From Spirochaetota bacterium (GTDB lineage Bacteria; Spirochaetota; Brachyspiria; Brachyspirales; JACRPF01): a stretch of DNA of 64,000 nucleotides. The stretch is from positions 90,901 to 154,900 of the forward strand of contig JACRPF010000009.1 in assembly GCA_016214035.1 (NCBI GenBank), read 5' to 3'. The position numbers and the translations under genes were made by a program. This document shows, in pieces, positions 48,771 through 57,800 of this stretch (the stretch's first letter is position 1; the number at the start of each line of letters is the position of its first letter). The notes under the pieces were generated by a model. It made no database searches. It was not told the origin of the DNA and worked only from the letters and a program-made list of their open reading frames with translations.

Positions 48771-48798
48771 TTGACGTGACAAACGTTCGTTGTATACT
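48771..48798 (+). promoter_or_regulatory. Sigma-70-type promoter of the Lys-rich exported protein gene
   Basis: TTGACG (48771-48776), 16-bp spacer, TATACT (48793-48798). Start near 48805; the leader of about 34 bases contains GAGGAG (48824-48829). Confidence 0.65.
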
Positions 48799-48838
48799 GG
48801 TATGTATCGTGCATTGAACTATTGAGGAGATTACCGAT

Positions 48839-49366
48839 ATGAAATCGATAAGCAGCATGTTATTGAGATACATCGTGCTTGCGGTGATTCTGTGCGCAGC
48901 ATCCATGCCCGTTTATGCAAAGGCGAAAGGGACCAACGCCGTCACACCTGCGACGGATGGAACAGCATCGGAAACGCCCGTGCAGACGGCGGGCAAAAAA
49001 TCCGGAAAGACTGCAAAACCCGAGAAGGGGAATACCGATACCGCCAAGCTGAAGGAAGGCGATACGGGCTACACGCTGGGCGCCTTATCGAATATCAATG
49101 CGGCATCGGGAACGCTCCAGATCGACGAGCGCGTGTTCAAGCTGGCGACGAACTGCGTGATAAGCGTTTCCGGGAAAAAGGAAGGCGCAACGCTCGCCGA
49201 TTTCAAGAAGGGCGACAAGATCGAGATGCGCTATGTCGTAGTGAACGGCGTATTGTCGGTGACGGCGCTGTCATCAAAAGCCTCATCAGACGGCGGCAAG
49301 AAAAAGAAATCCGCGGGAACGGATGATGCTGATTCCGCCGTCAAGAAAAAGAAAAGCAAAGAATAG
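48839..49366 (+). CDS. Exported Lys-rich protein with small beta domain (DUF5666-like)
   Basis: 175 residues. Signal peptide (about 1-27, ends PVYA), then a low-complexity Thr/Lys-rich linker (about 30-72) and a small beta-barrel-like domain (about 75-145: GYTLGALSNINAASGTLQIDERVFKLATNCVISVSG...ADFKKGDKIEMRYVVVNGVLSVTALS). This resembles the OB-like fold of DUF5666-type periplasmic proteins. A very basic tail follows (KKKKSAGTDDADSAVKKKKSKE). GAGGAG lies 9 bases upstream of the ATG. The charged tail could bind polyanions such as LPS or nucleic acid. mtnA follows by 30 bp. Confidence 0.7.
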   Translation: MKSISSMLLRYIVLAVILCAASMPVYAKAKGTNAVTPATDGTASETPVQTAGKKSGKTAKPEKGNTDTAKLKEGDTGYTLGALSNINAASGTLQIDERVFKLATNCVISVSGKKEGATLADFKKGDKIEMRYVVVNGVLSVTALSSKASSDGGKKKKSAGTDDADSAVKKKKSKE

Positions 49367-49396
49367 AACAATCCGTTCATCACTAAAGGAATGCGC

Positions 49397-50446
49397 ATGG
49401 ACCGCCTTATCACGTTCTCGGACGGTACGCTGTATTTTATAGATCAGACAAGACTTCCGAACGAACATATTGTCGATGGTTATACCGATTACCGTGACGT
49501 CTGCGCGGCGATAAAAATACTCAAAGTGCGCGGAGCACCGGCAATCGGTGTCGCCGCCGGATACGCTGTCGCGCTCGCGGCGCATCAGTTCATCGCAATG
49601 CCGTTCCGTGACTATGCCGCGAGGCTGACTTCCGCCGCTGACGAGTTGGCCGCCACGCGTCCGACAGCCGTAAACCTTTTTTACGCGCTTAACCGCATGC
49701 GGAATGTGATCACTGCTTTTTCAGGGAATGACAATCGCCGTCTCTGTGATGCGCTGCTCGCGGAAGCACATGCCATAGCAGATGAGGATAACGCGCTCGG
49801 GCGCAAGCTCGGTACCGTCGGCGCCGCACTGCTCAAGGACGGCGATGTAGTCATGACCATATGCAATGCGGGATCGCTTGCGACCGCGGGCATCGGCAGT
49901 GCGCTGTCGTGTATATATATTGCCAAGGAACAGGGAAAACGCGTCTCGGTGTATGCCCTGGAAACACGGCCGCTGCTGCAGGGGGCGCGTCTTACCACGT
50001 ATGAACTTTCACGCAACGGTATTGCGGTCACGCTCATCACCGACGGTATGGCGGGTGTGGTAATGAAAACGAAAGGTATCACCGCGGTCATCACCGGCGC
50101 CGACCGCATTGCCGCAAACGGCGACGCGGCGAACAAGGTGGGGACGTACGGGCTTTCGGTGCTCGCGAAGCATCACGGCATTCCGTTCTATGTTGCCGCG
50201 CCGCGCTCCACATTCGATCTGTCGATACCCTCAGGCGCCTCCATCCCCATAGAAGAACGGAGCGCCGAAGAGATAACCGTGTTCAACGGTAAACGCATCG
50301 CGCCCGAGGGAATCTGCGTGTACAATCCCGCGTTCGATGTGGCCCCCGCGGAACATATCACCGGCATCATCACCGAGGACGGCGTGCTCACGGCGCCGTA
50401 TCGCGAACGCATACAAAAGCTCTGGGGCGGAGCGTCACATGGCTGA
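49397..50446 (+). CDS. mtnA: S-methyl-5-thioribose-1-phosphate isomerase
   Basis: 349 residues. The aIF2B-like family signature RGAPAIGVAAGYAVALAA is near residues 45-62. The catalytic Cys156 lies in ICNAGSLAT and the catalytic Asp236 in TGADRIAANGDAANKVGTYGL. It converts methylthioribose-1-phosphate to methylthioribulose-1-phosphate in the methionine salvage pathway. The ATG at 49397 is preferred over one two codons upstream, since AAGGA (49386-49390) is 6 bases before it and touches the upstream ATG. No other methionine-salvage gene is adjacent. It overlaps the next gene by 8 bp. Confidence 0.92.
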   Translation: MDRLITFSDGTLYFIDQTRLPNEHIVDGYTDYRDVCAAIKILKVRGAPAIGVAAGYAVALAAHQFIAMPFRDYAARLTSAADELAATRPTAVNLFYALNRMRNVITAFSGNDNRRLCDALLAEAHAIADEDNALGRKLGTVGAALLKDGDVVMTICNAGSLATAGIGSALSCIYIAKEQGKRVSVYALETRPLLQGARLTTYELSRNGIAVTLITDGMAGVVMKTKGITAVITGADRIAANGDAANKVGTYGLSVLAKHHGIPFYVAAPRSTFDLSIPSGASIPIEERSAEEITVFNGKRIAPEGICVYNPAFDVAPAEHITGIITEDGVLTAPYRERIQKLWGGASHG

Positions 50447-51518
50447 CACGCTCGGAGTTTTCATTGTCAACGGTGCCGGCGATTCGTCATTGAGCCGGCT
50501 GTCGCGCGGTAAAACCCCCATGCTCACCTACGGCGGACGGTACCGCATCGTCGATTTCGCCGTCAACAGCGCGGTCATCGCCGGGGCGAAGAACATCGCC
50601 GTCATCGACGGGGACAACAATAATCCGCTTGGGATGTATATCGCCGCGGGCTGGAAAAGCCGCGCGGTGAGATATATGAACGCGGGCGAACATGTGTACG
50701 GTGCGCTCATGGACGCGTATCGCGCGGCGCCCACCGATTATGTGCTCATACTTCCGTCAGATACGCCGGTATTCCTCGATTACGCGGAGATCATGGCGGT
50801 GAAGAACGACCGATCGGTCATGCTCGTCGGCAGCGGTAAGGATGAATATGCGCTCTTCATGCATCAGCGGCTGTTCAATGACGGCATCAGGAAAGTGTCC
50901 CGGCAGGAACAGACGCCCGGCAATGTGCTCCTGTCGGGAATAACGCATTTTGAACGAGAGTTCGGCAAAATGACGCGGTGTGATGTGAAAAAAAGTTTTG
51001 CGGCATGTTTCGCCACGCCTTTCGAATATTATCGCGCATCGCTGAAACGCATTCCGTATTTTCAGAACATTTACTCGTATACCAGTCAGCAGATGGCTAC
51101 CGTGATCATCGGCGAACAGCAGACGGTGATAGAACGCGGTGCGGATGTGTCGCAGTCAATACTCGCGGACGGCGTGCGTATCGAAGGCGATGTGCGCGGA
51201 TCGCTCATCGGCACGAATGTCGTGATTCACAAACATGCGCGTGTCATCAATTCGATAATACTCCCGGGCAATGTCATCGCCAAGGGTGCGGTAGTCACGA
51301 ACACCATCATCGGCGAGAATGACATGAAGGCGCTTAAGACCGAGGCGGTAATCGGCGAGCATGCGCACATCGGCGGCGAGGTGAAAGGGGAGGCGGGGGT
51401 TGATGATGTAACCGCGGTGCTGTCCGGTGTCGTCGTGCCGCGTCATGCGCGCATACCGAAGGGCATCATCCTGGAAGGCGTCGGCCAGAAATCGATGAAG
51501 AAAAGAGAAATGGAATGA
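50439..51518 (+). CDS. GlgD-like nucleotidyltransferase-fold protein (probably non-catalytic)
   Basis: 359 residues from the ATG at 50439, which overlaps the mtnA stop by 8 bp. An N-terminal nucleotidyltransferase-like domain (about 1-230) has KTPMLTYGGRYRIVDFAVNSAVIAGAKNIAVI, close to the GlgC/GlgD motif KPAVPFGGKYRIIDF. The catalytic GGGxGTRL loop is replaced by NGAGDSSLSRL, as in regulatory GlgD subunits. The C-terminal left-handed beta-helix (about 235-350) has hexapeptide repeats like SILADGVRIEGDVRGSLIGTNVVI. A partner GlgC is expected elsewhere in the genome. Probable role: regulation of ADP-glucose synthesis. Confidence 0.8.
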   Translation: MADTLGVFIVNGAGDSSLSRLSRGKTPMLTYGGRYRIVDFAVNSAVIAGAKNIAVIDGDNNNPLGMYIAAGWKSRAVRYMNAGEHVYGALMDAYRAAPTDYVLILPSDTPVFLDYAEIMAVKNDRSVMLVGSGKDEYALFMHQRLFNDGIRKVSRQEQTPGNVLLSGITHFEREFGKMTRCDVKKSFAACFATPFEYYRASLKRIPYFQNIYSYTSQQMATVIIGEQQTVIERGADVSQSILADGVRIEGDVRGSLIGTNVVIHKHARVINSIILPGNVIAKGAVVTNTIIGENDMKALKTEAVIGEHAHIGGEVKGEAGVDDVTAVLSGVVVPRHARIPKGIILEGVGQKSMKKREME

Positions 51519-51533
51519 CAAGGGAAGGCAGTT

Positions 51534-52259
51534 ATGGCGCGTGAATTGAAAGCCGAGAATATCGTGAAGGCGTACGGCAAAAAGACCGTCGTCGATCATG
51601 TAAGCTATTCCATAAAGCAGGGCGAAGTGGTGGGACTGCTCGGTCCCAATGGCGCCGGCAAGACCACAAGCTTCTATATTACCGTCGGTTTCGTCCGGGC
51701 GTCGGAGGGTTCAATCACGCTGGACGGCGAGGATATCACCGCGCTTCCCATGTACCGCCGTGCCCACAAGGGTATCGGGTATCTGGCGCAGGAGGCGTCG
51801 ATATTCAGAAAACTTACCGTCGAGGAGAATCTCCTGGCCGTTCTTGAATTTCTCGATCTGTCGGAGGATGAACGCGAAGTGCGCGCGGATAAACTTCTTA
51901 AGGAACTCGATATAACGCATGTGCGGTATCAGAAGGCGTTCACGCTGTCGGGCGGTGAACGGCGGCGTGTTGAGATCGCGCGTGCGCTCACCACGGAGCC
52001 GGATTTTCTTCTGCTGGATGAACCGTTCGCCGGCGTCGATCCCATCGCCGTGTTCGACATACAGTCGATTATCAGAAAGCTCAAGGACAAGGGACTTGGT
52101 ATTCTCATCACCGATCACAACGTCCGCGAGACGTTATCCATAACCGATCGCGCGTATATCATCAACCGCGGAAAGATACTGGTCGAGGGTTCCGCCAAGA
52201 AAATCGTCAGCGACCCGCTCGCGCGGAAATTCTATCTCGGCGAGAAGTTCGACTTGTAA
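51534..52259 (+). CDS. lptB: LPS export ABC transporter ATP-binding protein
   Basis: 241 residues. Walker A GPNGAGKTT (about 37-45), signature LSGGERRRVEIARAL, Walker B LLLDEPFAGVDPIAV and the LITDHNVRE switch, all characteristic of LptB. It powers LptFG extraction of lipopolysaccharide toward the outer membrane, implying an LPS-bearing diderm. GGCAG-type ribosome-binding sequence lies shortly upstream. It closes an operon mtnA - glgD-like - lptB with short gaps. The lptA, lptC and lptFG genes are not in the window. The stop lies 9 bp from the stop of the convergent TPR gene. Confidence 0.93.
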   Translation: MARELKAENIVKAYGKKTVVDHVSYSIKQGEVVGLLGPNGAGKTTSFYITVGFVRASEGSITLDGEDITALPMYRRAHKGIGYLAQEASIFRKLTVEENLLAVLEFLDLSEDEREVRADKLLKELDITHVRYQKAFTLSGGERRRVEIARALTTEPDFLLLDEPFAGVDPIAVFDIQSIIRKLKDKGLGILITDHNVRETLSITDRAYIINRGKILVEGSAKKIVSDPLARKFYLGEKFDL

Positions 52260-52268
52260 CGCACTTTT

Positions 52269-54227
52269 TTATTTTCCCGCTTTCAGCCGTCCGATGATTT
52301 TCTGAACCTCTGCCTTATTGTTATAATTCGGGTCAATCTCAAGCACCTTCTGGTAATTGAAGAGCGCCTTTTCTTTGTCCTGCTTGATGTCATAGTAGAT
52401 GATGCCGAGCAGTTCATATGATTCCGCGAGATAATTCTTGTTTATCTTGATGACCCGGTTGAGCTCATCGATGGCCTCATCATAATTCTTCTGCTGCATG
52501 TTGTACACTTTTGCGAGATTGAAGTGCGTTTCCGAATACGCCGGGTTGAGCTGTATGGCGTTCTTGAACGTGGCCGCGGCGTTTTCAAGGTCGCGCGCAT
52601 CGATGTAGATAAGCCCGAGATTGTTGTGGGCTGCAAGCGAATCCGGCTGGTACCGTATCGCGGTCTTGCATATCTCAACAGCTTTCTGGTAATTCTTCTC
52701 TGCGCGGTACACCTCGGCAAGGTCGATGTATGCGTTGGCGTTGTCGCTGTCGAGTGCTATTGACCGTTCCAGCGCGATCTTCGCTTTGTCGCGTTCGCCC
52801 ATGCGCAGATGTGTGCGGCCTTCCATCATCTTGACATTCGCGTCTTTCGGATTGATAGCCCCGGCGTTGATGAAACAGGCGAGTGCGTTCGCATAGTTCT
52901 TTTCGTTATAGAGAAGTCTTCCGAGATAGAAGTAGCCGTCGAAATTCGGCTTGGCATCTATCGATTTTTTATAATACGTCCTCGCTTCATCGGTGCGTTT
53001 GAGCGCTTCTAGCGAGCTGCCGAGCGATATAAAAATCTCCGGTGTCTCACGCGCGGCGAGCGCCTTGCGGTATGCGTTGTGCGCCTCTTCGTAACTCCCC
53101 GATGAATAATAGACGTTGCCTGTCTGATTGTTCGCCGCATATTGTATGCGTGTGTCTTTACCGCTGTTTTCAACCGCCTTCAGATACGCGGTGAGCGCGT
53201 CGGAGCTGCGGCCAAGCTGTTTGTAGGTGTTTCCGAGATTGTAGAGTGCGTTGGCGTGTTTGGGCTGGAGTTTCAGGGCGTTCTGATACATGTCCATCGC
53301 CTTCGTGTACTGCGCTTTGCGGAAATACATGTTGCCGAGTTTCAGCCAAGCATCGAAATTGTTCGGGTTGGATGCCGCCGCTTTTTTATACTCGTCGATA
53401 GCCTCGTCGTCAAGGCCGAGATTGCGGTCAACTTCCCCGAGCGTATAATGCGCGTCGGAATTGTCCGGATCGAGTTCAAGCGCCTTGCGGCTCATCTTTC
53501 CGGCACTGTCATAATCGCCGGCGGCCAGATCAAGCTCGCCGAGGAGCGCATAGATGCCGGGATTGCGGTCGTCCTGCTTGAGCGCTTCATTGAGCTTTTT
53601 ACGCGCCTCGCCCGCGTTGCCTTTGTCAATAAATGAACGTGCTTCCCGCGTCAGCTTGTCCGCCGCGAGTTTGCGTTTCGCCGTATCATTCTTTTTGGCG
53701 TCTTCTTCCAGCTTCTTGCGGCGCTCTTTTTCCTTCTCAGTGTCTTCCAGCCGTTTACGCTTGTCGGTATCGACCTCATCCGGTGTTTTCTGTTTCGGGG
53801 CATTCCCGATGAGCTTGTTGAGGCGTTCCTCTTCACGGCGGCGGTCCTTGTCGTCCTGCCTGCGCTTGATGCGTTCGGCAATATCATATTCGTTGTCGGA
53901 ATCTTTCAGCTTGCCCATTTTGCGGTACAGGTCCGAAAGGTCATAATGATGCTTCGGGTCGTCGGGGTATCGTTTGATCCGTTCCTGATAAAAGGTGACG
54001 AGTTTTCTGTTCTCCGTGTCCGATCCGCATGCGCGTATTGAAAGAATGGCGATAGCCAGTACAACGGCAATGCCGATGATGACGGTGAACGGGTTGATAT
54101 ATCCCTTTACACGGTCAATCAATGATGCAAGGTCAATTTTTCCGGCAGCAGGAAGTACCGGCGGAGTAGCGGGGGCAGGAGGTACAAATGCCTTTTTTTT
54201 CGGTGGTGCAGATCTTCTAACAGCCAT
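52269..54227 (-). CDS. Large membrane-anchored TPR protein
   Basis: 652 residues from the ATG at 54227, chosen for GAGGT about 6 bases upstream. A Pro/Lys-rich cytoplasmic N-terminus (about 1-35) is followed by a single transmembrane helix (about 45-66, FTVIIGIAVVLAIAILSI), then a charged Lys/Arg/Glu coiled-coil linker (about 110-195). About fourteen TPR units of 34 residues (about 195-645) follow, with NPNNFDAWLKLGNMY, PKHANALYNLGNTYKQLG and PAYSETHFNLAKVYN. It would face the periplasm and scaffold other proteins. Convergent with lptB. No enzymatic domain seen. Confidence 0.88.
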   Translation of the reverse strand: MAVRRSAPPKKKAFVPPAPATPPVLPAAGKIDLASLIDRVKGYINPFTVIIGIAVVLAIAILSIRACGSDTENRKLVTFYQERIKRYPDDPKHHYDLSDLYRKMGKLKDSDNEYDIAERIKRRQDDKDRRREEERLNKLIGNAPKQKTPDEVDTDKRKRLEDTEKEKERRKKLEEDAKKNDTAKRKLAADKLTREARSFIDKGNAGEARKKLNEALKQDDRNPGIYALLGELDLAAGDYDSAGKMSRKALELDPDNSDAHYTLGEVDRNLGLDDEAIDEYKKAAASNPNNFDAWLKLGNMYFRKAQYTKAMDMYQNALKLQPKHANALYNLGNTYKQLGRSSDALTAYLKAVENSGKDTRIQYAANNQTGNVYYSSGSYEEAHNAYRKALAARETPEIFISLGSSLEALKRTDEARTYYKKSIDAKPNFDGYFYLGRLLYNEKNYANALACFINAGAINPKDANVKMMEGRTHLRMGERDKAKIALERSIALDSDNANAYIDLAEVYRAEKNYQKAVEICKTAIRYQPDSLAAHNNLGLIYIDARDLENAAATFKNAIQLNPAYSETHFNLAKVYNMQQKNYDEAIDELNRVIKINKNYLAESYELLGIIYYDIKQDKEKALFNYQKVLEIDPNYNNKAEVQKIIGRLKAGK

Positions 54228-54875
54228 AACGTGACCTCTTTCTCCGGAAGTTTCTTCAATCATATTATCGTTCAGAGGTGAATTGTCAAGCGTCGGTATA
54301 CTATATCGGTAAAATACGATTTTTTCTGTATTTCATGCTGAGGTCTGGTTGGTTATGACATTTGTACTATACTATATGTTGCCGTATAAATGTTCACTTT
54401 GTAGTGATATGGCGGTTATAAATAATGCAAATCAATTGTTTGTTCATAGGAGTACGTGCGTGACGAATGTACTACAACCCTATTTTTTGTATATACCATT
54501 TTTTCCGGGCTGTACTGTCATAAAAGAGGGTCCAGGTTCGCTATTGTTTCAGATAGTTCATGAATTGCTTACTTGGATATCTTTGGTGCCTGAAAAGACA
54601 TTTACGGATAGTGGTGATTTTCGTATAGTGAATGCAAAAGACAGACGTATGAACATCATTTTTCGATGCATTATTTCCGATAGTATATGCACATTCGGTA
54701 TTTTTGTTCAGTCAGTTCTTAAAGGATCGAATATCCGATTTGAACGCATGTATTACAACATTTTTTTAGACGCTCTTTTGTTACGGCCGGCATTATCGTT
54801 CAGCGGCGGATCGGTTATGACCGTTTCCGGCTGCGATAATGACGGCAGTGTTTCGGATGATTTCAGGAGTATGGT
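54228..54875. other. 648-bp divergent intergenic region, AT-rich
   Basis: Region between the TPR gene and the giant beta-helix gene. It contains TATACTATATG-type AT-rich words near 54368 without a good -35, and a long stem-loop at 54786-54846. An open frame from a GTG at 54460 (AGGAG 7 bases upstream) would encode 139 residues and end in an ATGA overlap with the giant gene. Its composition is not convincingly protein-like and it runs through the stem-loop, so I do not call it. Confidence 0.6.
54786..54846 (+). promoter_or_regulatory. Long stem-loop in the leader of the giant adhesin gene
   Basis: Nested pairing: GCCG(54786-54789)/CGGC(54843-54846), CATTATCG/CGATAATG (54791-54798/54834-54841), CAGC/GCTG, CGGA/TCCG and CGGT-TATG-ACCG at the tip, separated by small bulges; about 24 base pairs in all. 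It ends 30 bases before the ATG and 19 before the AGGAG. It could be a leader structure controlling translation or a REP-type palindrome. Confidence 0.55.
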
Positions 54876-57800
54876 ATGAAAATACGCATTGTTGCTATTG
54901 TCGCTGTTCTTGCAATCGGTTCGCTCTTTGCGCAAGTGGCGTCGAATACGAATACCGGAAGCACGTATGCAACCGTGCAGCTTGCGGTTGATGCGGCAAC
55001 GACCGGACAGACCGTTGTCGTATTTGAAGGTACGAACACCGAGCGCGTGTTTATTACAAATAAAACGGGTGTTGCACTCATCGGCTATCCGTGGCTGACG
55101 AATGCGGATAATACCAAGGCGATTTTCGACGGTACCGGCATATCGGCGACGTTGAGCGCCGGTGTTACCATAAGCAATTCCTCCGGTATCATCGTGCGCG
55201 GTATGACATTCCGCCTCTACACCAACGGTGTTCATTTATGGGCCAATGCGACAAACTGTGTTGTTGAAGCGAATATTATATATTCGAACGGGTACAATAT
55301 GCCCGGCGGCTTTGCCGGAGGTATTTTGATAAACTCCAGTACTGTTTTTTCAAATGCATTTCAAAGCAATTTTATCTGGCGTAATAATGCCGGAATCATC
55401 AACTCGAACTCAAGCAGTCTTCTCTATTACGGCAATGTTATAGCCAGTAACACCTCTCTGGGACTCGGGGCGGCGGCATGGCAGGGGAATACCCGTTATT
55501 CAAATTATGTCATCAACAATGTATTTTTGTCTAATGCCGGCAGCGGCATCAATTTTATTGCGAACTATGAATTATGTTCTATCGTATCGAATGTATTCGT
55601 GAGTAATGCCAGCCGGGGGATATCGTTTGACGGTGTTCGAAACACGGCAGTCGTATCGAATACGGTTATATTTAATTTCGGCGGCGGTATCGGCTGGAAT
55701 AATGGAGGCGCGAGCCACTATTCCAATATGGTCGCATTCAATTATATATCCTCGAACAGCAGCTTCGGATTAGGTCTATTACCGAACAATACGCAGACGT
55801 TTCGCGACCATTACATCATCTCGAATACGCTGATCGGAAATCAGACCGGGATCTGGATAACGAACGGAAGCAATACGATCATTCGGTATAATGACATCTA
55901 CAATGCGACAAATGGCATCACCATTACCGATGCAAAAATGAACATCATAACGCGGAATAATATTACGAATTGCACGAACTACGGCGTATCATTGAGCGGT
56001 TCGGGTATGGTGAACGGGGTGTGGGTCGGCGGGTATATGGCCGGGAATAACGTTTACAGTAACGGGACAAATCTATTTTTAGCTAATAGTATAGCACTGA
56101 CGCCGATGGCGCACTCGAATTACTGGGGCAGTACGCATTACGGGACTGTCATCGGTCGGATTGACCAGACGACAGCGCAGGGAACGAATTTCATTGCTCC
56201 GTATCGTTTCGGTATGGTCGGTGTGACGCAATCTGATATCGATCCGCTGCTGCCTCCGTTGATAACCAATGTGGTGACGAACGTTGCATCAAATATTGTC
56301 GTGCAGTGGCAGACGGTTGCCGGTGCGTCGGGATACCGGTTGTTCAGGAGCGCCGGCGAAGATACATGGACGAATTTCAGTAACGAATATACGAATTTCA
56401 ATGCCGCCACTACGACATTTACCGACACGAACGTAACGGTCGGTGTGCGTTATTTTTATTTTCTGACTTCAATCGACAGTGAGACACCGCTTTCGAATGA
56501 GTCGTGGTTCAGTGCGTCTTCAAATACTCGTATATTGCCGGCGAATTTCGCGGAGTTCACCAATCCTGCGCCAAATAGCTGGATGACGCCGATGATGAAT
56601 ACGTTCGGCGGCGAATATTTTCCGTTGTCCGGAGCGGTGGTCACGTTCAGTGCCGACGGCAGCACGTTCGGCATGCCGGCGACGAATAACGGCTCATGGA
56701 CAACCAACCTCGATCTTGCGGCGTATATGGGGACAACGAATATATTTTATGCCGTAATAAGCAACACCTCCACCGGGGTTGTTGTGACCAATGCGCAGTC
56801 GAATTTCATCGCGCCGATAATCGCATCGAACCTGAGTAACAATTCCCGTTATATCTATGTGGCGCAGGCGGTGAGCAATGCGTCGAACGGACAGACGATT
56901 GCAGTGTTTGCAGGGACGTTCAGAGAGAAGGTTGTTGTCAGCGGTAAGACCAATTTTGCCTTGGTTGGCTGGCCGTGGGTTACGAACAACGACAATACGA
57001 AAGCGGTCATTGACGGTTTCAGTCAGTCAGGAGACAATAATAAGGGTATTGAGCTCACGAATTCTGTCAGCGTTCGCGTTGAGGGGCTGTCGGTGTGCAA
57101 TTTTACGAACGGGATATTTCTATCGGCGAATATATCCAATTGTTTGATCCTGAATAACAATATCTACAGCAACGGGAATGTCGATGCGACAAATCTGTGG
57201 CGCGGCGGTGTGGTGCTGTTCGCCAGTACGACGGTTTCGAATTTCATCGTATCGAACAGGTTGTGGGGGAACCGGCAGGGGGTGGTGTTCCTGGGCGGTC
57301 CCAGTAATACCTTCATCGCCAACCGGATATATTGGAGCAGGGCTAACGGAGCCGGATATCCGGATTGGAACCGCATGATGAGCGGCAGCTACTTCGAAGG
57401 TAATACGTTCTGTTCCAATGCGGGCGCTGGGTTCAACGGATGGGGCGGGCAGGGCAATGTACGTTTCTTTTCGAATACATTTTTCAGCAACAGCGGCAAC
57501 GGCATTGTAATTCCGTCGTGGTATAACACAACATTCATCTCGAATGATGTCATCAGCAATATCGGGAACGGCATGGAATTCAGCTGGAGCTCAAGATCGA
57601 ACATATTTTTGTACAATCATATTCTTTCAAACAGCATTGGTATCTATATCAACGGGGATTACGGTACCGGCGATGTATCGAATTATGTCGTCTCGAATGA
57701 TATCATCGGGAATAGAAGTGACGGCGTCAGGATACGGCATGCGGACAGGAATTTTATCGGATATAATAATATTCTCAGCAATGCCGCGAGAGGTGTGTAT

